A stretch of 6,042 nucleotides of DNA, taken from assembly GCA_025655635.1 (NCBI GenBank), contig JAHXIM010000514.1, forward strand, positions 1-6,042, written 5' to 3'. This stretch comes from a gamma proteobacterium symbiont of Lucinoma myriamae. GTDB taxonomy: Bacteria; Pseudomonadota; Gammaproteobacteria; GRL18. Position numbers and translations under genes: made by a program. Positions 1 to 6,040 of the stretch are shown here, piece by piece. Every line of letters begins with the position of its first letter. Positions within the stretch are counted from its first letter, which is position 1. The notes beneath the pieces were generated by a model. It did not search any database. It worked only from the letters and a program-made list of their open reading frames with translations, and was not told where the DNA came from.

Positions 1-152
1 TGTAACATTTCTGGTCTTTATGGTCACTCAAAAACAGGGATAAATCCTTATATTTCAAATAGATAATATATTTTTCAGGGCTGACTATTTAAATAAACAG
101 GGATGGGTGAGTCCTGAGATAGACTCACATCCAGGGTGATGATGTAACTAAC
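1..152. other. Non-coding region downstream of asd
   Basis: No convincing reading frame lies here on either strand. The stretch is AT-rich. It holds a hairpin at 101-132 that fits a terminator for asd, and a 10-base direct repeat, AAACAGGGAT, at 32-41 and 95-104. The next gene in the asd direction would begin beyond the left edge. In several gammaproteobacteria that gene is fimV, but nothing here shows it. Confidence 0.5.
101..132 (-). terminator. Probable intrinsic terminator of asd
   Basis: On the minus strand, 20 bases past the asd stop codon, an interrupted inverted repeat can fold. GGATG and TGAGTC (101-105 and 108-113 on the plus strand) pair with GACTCA and CATCC (122-132). This leaves a two-base GG bulge and an 8-base loop. 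In the asd direction the stem is followed by a T-rich stretch, CTGTTTATTTAAA. The bulge and the interrupted T-run make it a moderate rather than a textbook terminator. Confidence 0.5.
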
Positions 153-1265
153 TTATGATTCCTGAAGAATACGCAGCATACGGCGTAGAGGCTCAGCAGC
201 ACCCCATAATAATTGATCACCTACAGTGAAGGCGGACAGATAATCATTACCCATAGTCAGTTTACGCATACGACCCACTGGTACAGTCAAAGTACCTGTC
301 ACTGCTGCTGGTGTCAGATATTTAAGTGTGTCTTCAGGATTATTATCCACAACATTAACCCAGTCATTGTGTTGTGACAGCATATCACTGATTTCATCCA
401 GTGGTACGTCCTGCTTCATTTTGATGGTTAATGCCTGTGAATGGCAGCGCATTGCACCAATACGAACACAAAGACCATCAATAGGAACAGGATTATCTGA
501 ACGTCCCAGAATCTTATTGGTTTCTACCTGGGCTTTCCATTCTTCCTTAGTTTGACCGCTTTCTAATGGGACATCAATCCATGGCAACAGACTGGCAGCC
601 AGTGGCGCAGGCCATTGTTCAGTTGGATATGCATCACTACGCATAAAGTCGGTAATGGATTTATCAATTTCAAGAATAGCGGTGGCCGGATCATCATTTA
701 ACACTTTTACGTGATCATTTACTGCGCCCATTTGGCGGATCAGTTCACGCATATTCTTAGCCCCAGCTCCTGATGCCGCCTGATAAGTCATTGGAGTGAT
801 CCATTCGACCAGATCTTTTTCGAATAAGCCGCCAATACCCATTAACATCAAGCTGACAGTACAGTTACCACCGACAAAGGTTTTCACGCCATTAGCCAGA
901 CCATCCTGAATGACATTCTTGTTAACTGGATCCAGAACAATGATGCTTTCATCAACCATGCGCAGGCTGGATGCGGCATCAATCCAGTAACCATCCCAGC
1001 CAGCATTGCGTAATTCACCATAGACTTCTTTAGTATAGGTACCGCCCTGACAGGTAACAATAACATTCATAGCTTTCAATTCATCGATTGATTTCGCGTC
1101 TTTTAAGATTGAGACTTCTTTACCTATATCAGGGCCAGCCTGACCGGCTTGTGAAGTCGTAAAAAATACTGGCTCAATATCAGCAAAGTCATTCTCATCA
1201 CGCATACGTTGTATGAGTACTGAACCCACCATGCCACGCCAGCCTACAAAACCAACCCTTTTCAT
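153..1265 (-). CDS. asd: Aspartate-semialdehyde dehydrogenase
   Basis: Asd reduces L-aspartyl-4-phosphate with NADPH to L-aspartate-4-semialdehyde in the cytoplasm. This is the branch point to lysine, diaminopimelate, threonine and methionine. The 370-residue product is close to the 367 residues of the E. coli enzyme. The N-terminal nucleotide-binding motif is GFVGWRGMVGS (residues 5-15). The catalytic cysteine is C135 in GGNCTVSLM, and the catalytic histidine is H275 in RIGAMRCHSQALT. YQAASGAGAKNMREL (161-175) is also a family motif. The start is the ATG at 1265: the family N-terminus begins MKRVGFVGWRGMVGS, and AGGACG sits about 7 bases upstream. The in-frame TTG 18 bases further up has no comparable site. 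The gene has its own promoter (1300-1329) and a probable terminator (101-132), so it looks monocistronic. It appears less AT-rich than mltD. It lies downstream of rnhA here, whereas in many gammaproteobacteria it neighbours leuB or fimV. Identification is very secure. Confidence 0.97.
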   Translation of the reverse strand: MKRVGFVGWRGMVGSVLIQRMRDENDFADIEPVFFTTSQAGQAGPDIGKEVSILKDAKSIDELKAMNVIVTCQGGTYTKEVYGELRNAGWDGYWIDAASSLRMVDESIIVLDPVNKNVIQDGLANGVKTFVGGNCTVSLMLMGIGGLFEKDLVEWITPMTYQAASGAGAKNMRELIRQMGAVNDHVKVLNDDPATAILEIDKSITDFMRSDAYPTEQWPAPLAASLLPWIDVPLESGQTKEEWKAQVETNKILGRSDNPVPIDGLCVRIGAMRCHSQALTIKMKQDVPLDEISDMLSQHNDWVNVVDNNPEDTLKYLTPAAVTGTLTVPVGRMRKLTMGNDYLSAFTVGDQLLWGAAEPLRRMLRILQES

Positions 1266-1299
1266 AATCCGTCCTATTAACAATTAAATACAGATGCGT

Positions 1300-1329
1300 A
1301 TTATACTGCCAATAACCTCGTGGTGACAA
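1300..1329 (-). promoter_or_regulatory. Sigma-70-type promoter of asd
   Basis: On the minus strand there is a perfect -10 box, TATAAT (plus-strand 1300-1305), and a -35 box, TTGTCA (1324-1329), with 5 of 6 consensus bases. They are 18 bases apart. Transcription would start near 1293, giving a leader of about 28 bases that carries the AGGACG ribosome-binding site. No attenuator or riboswitch fits in so short a leader. Confidence 0.7.
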
Positions 1330-1521
1330 TTTACAAACGCATAAAAATCTCTATATTATGAGGATTTGATGATATAGCTCAATTTGATAACATTTTAAAG
1401 TTCAGATTGGTTGATTCCTGTTTCTCCAGGCATCCAAAATCCTGTTTTTATTTGGGGAAATTTATTACACGGCTGTTTCAGGAAGCTCAGAGAATCACAA
1501 AAAGGTATGAAACTCTATATC
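1330..1521. other. Non-coding gap between rnhA and the asd promoter
   Basis: About 190 bases follow the rnhA stop on the minus strand. I see no GC-rich terminator. There is only a weak 5-bp stem, TATGA/TCATA, just past the rnhA stop, followed by CCTTTTT. A 12-codon minus-strand frame (1395-1433) starts with ATG about 6 bases after an AGGA, but nothing else supports it. Read-through from rnhA into asd is therefore possible. Confidence 0.4.
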
Positions 1522-1956
1522 TCATAGTGATTCAATGCCTTTATTCGCCAGTTCATCTGCTCGTTCATTTTCAATGTGTCCGGAGTGCCCTTTGACCCAA
1601 TGCCAGGTCACTTTATGTTGTTGTACCAGACTATCCAGTTGTTTCCATAAATCAACATTTTTTACAGGCTGTTTACTGGATGTTTTCCAACCCCGTTTTT
1701 TCCAGTTAACGATCCATTGGGTGATGCCCTGTCGTAAATATTGAGAATCAGTGGTTAATACCACATCACACGGACGAGTTAATTGTGTGAGAGCCTGAAT
1801 AGCAGCAGTCATTTCCATGCGGTTATTGGTAGTCTCCTTCTCACCGCCAAAAAACTCTTTTTCGGTACCATTATACTTCATTAAAGCACCCCAGCCGCCG
1901 GGACCAGGATTACCTTTACAGGCACCATCAGTATAGATATAAATTTTATTGTCCAT
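1522..1956 (-). CDS. rnhA: Ribonuclease HI
   Basis: RNase HI cuts the RNA strand of RNA-DNA hybrids. It removes primers and R-loops and works as a cytoplasmic monomer with Mg2+. The 144-residue product is near the 155 of the E. coli enzyme. All catalytic residues are present with E. coli numbering: D10 in YTDGACKGNPGPGG, E48 in NNRMEMTAA, D70 in TTDSQYLRQG, H124 in VKGHSGH and D134 in NERADELAN. The basic, Trp-rich handle region is also present (WIVNWKKRGWKT, 81-92). I chose the ATG at 1956 because AAGGAA lies just upstream and the family starts directly before the first beta-strand. The in-frame ATG at 1983 would add nine residues and has a poor site. The start lies inside the end of the upstream methyltransferase gene (11-base overlap), so translational coupling is likely. 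dnaQ, a common neighbour of rnhA, is not in the window. Confidence 0.97.
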   Translation of the reverse strand: MDNKIYIYTDGACKGNPGPGGWGALMKYNGTEKEFFGGEKETTNNRMEMTAAIQALTQLTRPCDVVLTTDSQYLRQGITQWIVNWKKRGWKTSSKQPVKNVDLWKQLDSLVQQHKVTWHWVKGHSGHIENERADELANKGIESL

Positions 1957-2866
1957 GAGTTCCTTTTTTGTCTCTATTGGCATTAATTCGTGCTGTTTCA
2001 ATGGGTTTTGAAGCAATTAATGTTTTAGAAAACTTCCAGCCCTGTCGAATCGGCGTTAATGTAGACACTCGCTTGGTGGCCACCAATAAATAACCACCCG
2101 CAGGTAGAAGTTTTGAAAATTGCCCAGCGTACTCCATAAATTCAAATTGTGTTAATAACACAGAACTACTCACCGGAGGCCGATAAAAATACTCGCTTAT
2201 GTGCTCGATGTCAAAGCCTAATAATTTTAACCAGTCACGTAAGCGTTTTTGACTGATAAGGTGCCCGCATGATGGCAAAGGTACAAGGTTATCAGAAGAA
2301 TCGTTTATTTTTTTTTTTGTTTTATTAGAAAAGGTACGACTTTTGAGCTCCCAGTATTTATGCCATAAGCCCCATAAGCTAAATGGATTAAAACCCAGAA
2401 AAACCGCTTTCCCTTCAGCCACAAGAATCCGTTCAACTTCTCTTAGGATCTGATGGGGATTCCTCTCAAACTCAAGTGTGTGAGGCAAAATGACTACATC
2501 AACAGACTGATTCTTAATGGCCAGGTTATCAAAACCAGTAATAACATGGGTACACGATTTTTTTTGATAAACTTGCGCTTTTTGTTTTACATTACCTGGG
2601 GATTCAAGCATATATTGATATAAAGTTCTGGATTTCGTACTCAGTTCAAACTCATCCAGACAGCCAAACTGGAGCAGATTGTAACCAAAAATCTGATCCA
2701 GCTGTTTATTTAAATGGTATTTTTCACTACTTAATAAAGCCTGGCCTAGATCACTGGAATACCAGTTGCAGACCATCTGCCAGGGATCATTAAAATGTAA
2801 TGGTTTCAGGTGATTTTTTTGAACTTTTTTTCTAAATGGTGTAAATATATTATTAGAATTATTCAT
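1946..2866 (-). CDS. YafS-like SAM-dependent methyltransferase domain protein
   Basis: The 306-residue product resembles the YafS group of class I methyltransferase-like proteins encoded between gloB and rnhA in Gammaproteobacteria. The substrate is unknown. Recognisable segments are FGYNLLQFGCLDEF (60-73, the motif I position), SVDVVILPHTLEFERNPHQI (121-140), LREVERILVAEGKAVFLGFN (141-160) with PFSLWGLW after it, and a C-terminal GGYLLVATKRVSTLTPIRQGW (257-277, quoted in part: GGYLLVATKR and TPIR). Motif I lacks the usual GxGxG, so SAM binding cannot be taken for granted. The product is longer than E. coli YafS (about 240 residues), with an extra basic linker (175-190) encoded partly by a run of 11 A. 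The ATG at 2866 is the first in frame but has only a weak AAAG ribosome site. M31 is a later possibility that would remove the poorly conserved N-terminus. The gene is divergent from gloB and overlaps rnhA by 11 bases. Confidence 0.85.
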   Translation of the reverse strand: MNNSNNIFTPFRKKVQKNHLKPLHFNDPWQMVCNWYSSDLGQALLSSEKYHLNKQLDQIFGYNLLQFGCLDEFELSTKSRTLYQYMLESPGNVKQKAQVYQKKSCTHVITGFDNLAIKNQSVDVVILPHTLEFERNPHQILREVERILVAEGKAVFLGFNPFSLWGLWHKYWELKSRTFSNKTKKKINDSSDNLVPLPSCGHLISQKRLRDWLKLLGFDIEHISEYFYRPPVSSSVLLTQFEFMEYAGQFSKLLPAGGYLLVATKRVSTLTPIRQGWKFSKTLIASKPIETARINANRDKKGTHGQ

Positions 2867-2893
2867 CTTTATAAGATTTTTATGTAATAATTA
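2867..2893. promoter_or_regulatory. Divergent gloB / methyltransferase start region
   Basis: Only 27 AT-rich bases separate the two divergent start codons, so each promoter must overlap the other gene's 5' end. Plus-strand TATAAG (2870-2875) is one possible -10 box. On the minus strand TTGCTC and CATAAA, 17 bases apart, are possible but weak. Neither pair is good enough to assign. Neither gene has a strong ribosome-binding site. Confidence 0.3.
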
Positions 2894-3715
2894 ATGGTTA
2901 TGAGCAAAGCTAAAATGACCTCTGAAACAAGTCCTAACATAACAAATGTAGCAGCCTTTGATGATAATTATATCTGGTTTATTCATGGTTTGCCTGAAAA
3001 GTCTGCACAAAAACAAATAATTATAGTTGATCCGGGTGACGCTGAACCTGTTATTAAATCAATTATACAGAATAACTACGCGCCTCAGGCAATATTTATT
3101 ACTCATCATCACCATGATCATACCGGTGGTATAAAAAAACTGATTGATACGTACCAACTCCCTGTTTATGGGCCGGTTAACGAAAAAATCCCATACCTTA
3201 CTCATCCTTTAACGGCAGAACACACTATTTCATTGAGTTTAATGGGCTTGTCTTTTGACATTATTGATGTCCCTGGACATACGATTGGCCATATTGCTTA
3301 TTATGGACATCAGTCTTTGTTTATTGGTGATACTTTATTTGCCGGCGGTTGCGGACGTATTTTTGAAGGTACCGCACAACAAATGCATAAATCTCTTTGT
3401 AAATTACTTGATTTAGATGATGAAACAATGGTTTATTGTGCCCATGAATACACTCAGGACAATCTAAAATTTGCACAAAAAGTTGAGCCCGATAACAATT
3501 TACTGAAACAAAGAATCAAAGATACCAATCAGTTACGACTCAATAATCAAGCAACTGTGCCATCGACTCTTAAACTTGAAAAACAAACAAATCCATTTTT
3601 ACGATTTGATATTGACAGCGTTAAATCAGCCGCAGAAACTTTTGCTCAAAAAACACTCAATACGCCTGCAGAAGTATTTCAAACCTTACGTTACTGGAAA
3701 GATACTCTTGATTAA
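2894..3715 (+). CDS. gloB: Hydroxyacylglutathione hydrolase (glyoxalase II)
   Basis: GloB hydrolyses S-D-lactoylglutathione to D-lactate and glutathione, the second step of methylglyoxal detoxification after glyoxalase I, in the cytoplasm. It is a metallo-beta-lactamase-fold enzyme with a binuclear metal site. The motif THHHHDH (70-76) supplies the first ligands. H129 in VPGHTIGH, D146 in FIGDTLFAGGCGR and H184 in YCAHEY complete the set. The C-terminal glutathione-binding domain is present, with TVPSTLKLEKQTNPFLR (221-237) and the closing helix. The product is 273 residues against about 251 in E. coli. The excess is a 12-17 residue N-terminal extension before the family start, NVAAFDDNYIW. 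Three in-frame ATGs (2894, 2900, 2915) compete and none has a clear Shine-Dalgarno sequence, so the exact start is uncertain. mltD follows after 79 bases on the same strand, a common arrangement in Gammaproteobacteria. Identification is very secure. Confidence 0.96.
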   Translation: MVMSKAKMTSETSPNITNVAAFDDNYIWFIHGLPEKSAQKQIIIVDPGDAEPVIKSIIQNNYAPQAIFITHHHHDHTGGIKKLIDTYQLPVYGPVNEKIPYLTHPLTAEHTISLSLMGLSFDIIDVPGHTIGHIAYYGHQSLFIGDTLFAGGCGRIFEGTAQQMHKSLCKLLDLDDETMVYCAHEYTQDNLKFAQKVEPDNNLLKQRIKDTNQLRLNNQATVPSTLKLEKQTNPFLRFDIDSVKSAAETFAQKTLNTPAEVFQTLRYWKDTLD

Positions 3716-3794
3716 TCTACTTATTAGGCTATTAGCTGTATATTTAAACTCGAACAAAGGACATTCTTGTTTACAAGACATATCAACCCCGACT

Positions 3795-5492
3795 ATGACA
3801 ATAAAATACTCATTCATACTTTTTTTTACATTGTTCCTCATCAGCGGCTGCAGCTCAATTAATAAAGTTGAGACTGATAACGCTAATGATCGTATTAACA
3901 CGGCTGATGGACATGATTTTTTAACAGACATCTTCTCAAAACTGCAGGGAAAAACTGAGCCGGAGGATGAAACAGAGGCGGTATTAAAATCGACACAGCT
4001 AATGCTGCAATCCAGTTCAGAATCACTAGTGTCAAATCAGGACGATGTTCAACAACAAATTAATGAATACCTTGAAAAAAAACCACAAGAAATGCTTTTT
4101 GATGATATCTGGACACGATTAGAAACGCTTTATCAACTATCTGATATAGAAAATCACAGAATAGATTCACAAGAAAAGTGGTTTACTAAACATAAAAAAC
4201 ACATTGAAGACACATCGAAACGAGCCACTCCTTTTTTATATTTCATTACCGAAGAAGTCAATAAACGAAATATGCCTGGTGAGATAGCATTATTACCCAT
4301 CATAGAAAGCAGTTTTAGACCTAAGGCATATTCCCGAATGAAAGCTGCAGGTTTATGGCAGTTTGTACCTGCAACCGGTACTCATTTTGGCTTAAAACAA
4401 AATTGGTGGTATGACGGCCGTAGAGATGTTTATCAATCGACTCTTGCTGCACTCACCTATCTAGAACAGTTAAACAAATATTATAAGGGTGATTGGCTGT
4501 TAGCATTGGCTGCATATAATGCAGGAGCTGGAAATGTGAATAAAGCCATTAGAAAAAATATTAAAAAAGGTAAACCCATTGATTATTGGTCATTACCCCT
4601 GCCTAAAGAAACATTCAACTACATACCTAAGTTATTAGCAATATCCAGAGTCATACAGAAACATAACAAATATGGCATCAGTTTAGCGCCCATTGAGAAT
4701 CAGGCTCACTTAATGCTGGTCAATACACAATCTCAAATTGATTTGTCAGTAGCCGCAAAAATGGCTGATATCAGTGTTTCTGAAATACGCTCCTATAACC
4801 CCGCATTTAAACAATGGGCAACTGCTCCTGATGGTCCGCATCATCTCTTAATTCCTATAGATAAAGCTGAACGATTTGAGACTCAATTAGCTTCACTGGA
4901 TGAAAAAGACCGAGTGCAATGGTATCGCCATAAAATACGCTCAGGAGAAAGTCTAAGTGTCATTGCTCGACAATATAAAATATCCATTGCTGTTTTAAAA
5001 CGTGCAAATCATCTTAAAAACAGTCGAATTCGTGCAGGGAAATATTTAATGGTTCCACTGGATAATAAACCACAAACAATTGCTTCTATAAAATCACAAA
5101 ATAACTCTAAAAAAACAATTTCTGATAAAAAACTCAATAACTCATTAACTTACATTGTACGTAAAGGTGATTCCTTTTGGAAAATTGCACGCCGCCATAA
5201 AATATCACATAGAAAATTAGCATCAATGAATGGCTTGTCTTCCGGCGATACCTTATCTATAGGACAAACTTTGATCATTTCACAAAAATCATCAAAAAGA
5301 AGGTCATCCGACAAACAAAAGGGCAAAGAGATTACTTACCAGGTTAAATCTGGGGATTCACTCTATACCATTTCAAAACAATTTAAAGTATCGATTAATG
5401 ATTTGAAGCGCTGGAATAGTTTAAATATAAAAAAATATCTCAAACCTGGTCAACAACTGATTGTTTTTGTTTCTAGCAGTCAATCTTCCTGA
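3795..5492 (+). CDS. mltD: Membrane-bound lytic murein transglycosylase D, lipoprotein
   Basis: MltD cleaves the MurNAc-GlcNAc bond in peptidoglycan, forming 1,6-anhydromuropeptides during wall remodelling. The 565-residue product begins with a lipoprotein signal peptide ending in the lipobox ISGC, with lipidated C19 followed by Ser. That fits outer-membrane sorting by the E. coli +2 rule. An MltD N-terminal region (about 90-160) precedes the SLT domain (about 160-290). That domain has catalytic E171 in LLPIIESSF, then AAGLWQFVPATG (184-195), ALAAYNAGAGNV (237-248) and ETFNYIPKLLA (272-282). Three LysM peptidoglycan-binding repeats follow at about 378-421, 453-496 and 514-558. E. coli MltD (452 residues) has two, so this form is longer. 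The reading frame is open back to 3576 inside gloB, but only the ATG at 3795 gives the signal peptide. That ATG has no adjacent ribosome site; the nearest, AAAGGA, is 33 bases upstream. The stop overlaps the next start (TGATG). Confidence 0.95.
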   Translation: MTIKYSFILFFTLFLISGCSSINKVETDNANDRINTADGHDFLTDIFSKLQGKTEPEDETEAVLKSTQLMLQSSSESLVSNQDDVQQQINEYLEKKPQEMLFDDIWTRLETLYQLSDIENHRIDSQEKWFTKHKKHIEDTSKRATPFLYFITEEVNKRNMPGEIALLPIIESSFRPKAYSRMKAAGLWQFVPATGTHFGLKQNWWYDGRRDVYQSTLAALTYLEQLNKYYKGDWLLALAAYNAGAGNVNKAIRKNIKKGKPIDYWSLPLPKETFNYIPKLLAISRVIQKHNKYGISLAPIENQAHLMLVNTQSQIDLSVAAKMADISVSEIRSYNPAFKQWATAPDGPHHLLIPIDKAERFETQLASLDEKDRVQWYRHKIRSGESLSVIARQYKISIAVLKRANHLKNSRIRAGKYLMVPLDNKPQTIASIKSQNNSKKTISDKKLNNSLTYIVRKGDSFWKIARRHKISHRKLASMNGLSSGDTLSIGQTLIISQKSSKRRSSDKQKGKEITYQVKSGDSLYTISKQFKVSINDLKRWNSLNIKKYLKPGQQLIVFVSSSQSS

Positions 5493-5802
5493 TGCAGGAC
5501 TATCAGTTTACTATCCACAATGAAGAATTCGCTTTATTAGCCCCCCAGCCCGCTCTTTTAATCTGGATCGCAGCCAGACATTACTTAGAAATTTTATGCT
5601 GCACAGTGTAGATACTGCTTCAAAATGCGGCGGTAAAGCGATATGTGGCTGCTGTCGTGTTAAAATCTTATCCGGACATAAATATTGTAATAAACCCGTC
5701 AGTGAAGAGAGGGTTATTTTAAATAAACAGGAACTCAAGCAAGGCTGGCGACTTTCATGTCAGCTATATTGTCTAAGAGATGTCACTATTTTTATTCCTT
5801 AA
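5492..5802 (+). pseudogene. Small [2Fe-2S] ferredoxin, reading frame broken at a C6 run
   Basis: Two overlapping frames together encode one plant-type-like [2Fe-2S] ferredoxin, a small cytoplasmic electron carrier with unknown partner. The first frame starts at the ATG at 5492, overlapping the mltD stop, and gives MQDYQFTIHNEEFALLAP. It would end at the TAG at 5609-5611. The second is open from 5524 and ends at 5802. It carries SFNLDRSQTLLRNFM, then CGGKAICGCCRVKI and GWRLSCQ. One extra base in the C-run at 5541-5546 would join them into a 103-residue protein. Its cluster ligands would be C46, C52, C55 and C90 (C-x5-C-x2-C-x34-C). The intact part that can start at an ATG (5596-5802, 68 residues) keeps all four cysteines but lacks the first beta-strands and has no ribosome-binding site. 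The break may be a sequencing error, a real mutation, or slippage used by the cell. The ferredoxin identity is clear; the state of the gene is not. Confidence 0.75.
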
Positions 5803-5837
5803 AACACATATAATCACGACCTGAGTCTATATTCTAT

Positions 5838-5866
5838 TTGTGTTTCCAAATCCATTTGCATATACT
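5838..5866 (+). promoter_or_regulatory. Candidate promoter, -10 TATACT
   Basis: TATACT (5861-5866) matches 5 of 6 bases of the -10 consensus. It lies exactly 17 bases after TTGTGT (5838-5843), which matches only TTG of the -35 consensus. The expected start point, about 5873, coincides with the ATG of the short frame that follows, so any transcript from it would be nearly leaderless. In AT-rich DNA such a match can arise by chance. Confidence 0.3.
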
Positions 5867-5872
5867 TTCTCT

Positions 5873-5959
5873 ATGCTTACATCAACTGCTTATCCACGTG
5901 TACTTTCTTTATTATCCCTCAGTGTTTTCCTTTTACTGATATCTGCCTGCACATCATGA
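5873..5959 (+). CDS. Hypothetical lipoprotein signal peptide, possibly a truncated gene
   Basis: This frame of 28 codons begins MLTSTAYPR, runs into a hydrophobic core (VLSLLSLSVFLLL) and ends ISACTS before a TGA. It is a textbook type II signal peptide: a positive residue, about 13 apolar residues and a lipobox ISAC. Yet the mature part would be only Cys-Thr-Ser. After the TGA the same frame stays open for 21 codons, SVNTFQDTQ onward, to a TGA at 6023-6025. A second frame starts at the ATG overlapping the stop (5956, ATGA) and runs 28 codons to a TAG at 6040-6042. No ribosome-binding site precedes 5873. It may be a decayed lipoprotein gene, a very short lipoprotein, or chance. I do not recognise a family. 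Confidence 0.3.
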   Translation: MLTSTAYPRVLSLLSLSVFLLLISACTS

Positions 5960-6024
5960 TCTGTCAACACTTTTCAGGACACTCAATTACACAACTTTTT
6001 GCATCTCTTCGTAATCTACTGGTG

Positions 6025-6040
6025 ACCAATAATCATTGGT
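6025..6040. repeat. Short perfect inverted repeat at right edge
   Basis: ACCAAT (6025-6030) and ATTGGT (6035-6040) form a 6-bp stem with a 4-base loop, AATC. The stem is AT-rich. Any T-run that would make it a terminator would lie outside the window, so its role cannot be judged. Confidence 0.25.

Noticed and set aside
32..104. Direct repeat AAACAGGGAT (32-41 and 95-104) as an operator or transposon trace
   Set aside because: There are only two 10-base copies, with no element between them and no promoter nearby; chance similarity is sufficient. A similar TTAAATAAACAGG inside the ferredoxin gene is coding sequence.
328..555. Plus-strand frame of 75 codons within asd
   Set aside because: It is antisense to highly conserved asd coding sequence and shows no features of its own.
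1395..1433. A 12-codon minus-strand frame with AGGA upstream, as a leader peptide for asd
   Set aside because: It lies upstream of the asd promoter rather than between promoter and gene, has no run of regulatory codons, and has no terminator-antiterminator fold beside it.
1407..1595. Plus-strand frame of 62 codons running into rnhA
   Set aside because: It is antisense to the conserved C-terminus of RNase HI, has no ribosome-binding site and matches no recognisable family.
3576..3794. N-terminal extension of the mltD frame by 73 codons into gloB
   Set aside because: It overlaps the conserved end of gloB in another frame and would bury the lipoprotein signal peptide that begins at 3795.
5538..5550. 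Programmed -1 frameshift signal in the ferredoxin
   Set aside because: The codons around the C-run (GCC CCC CAG) do not form an X-XXY-YYZ heptamer, and I see no strong downstream hairpin, so a simple indel is more likely.
5511..5738. Minus-strand frame of 75 codons opposite the ferredoxin
   Set aside because: The plus strand carries a clear ferredoxin cysteine pattern; the opposite frame has no recognisable features.
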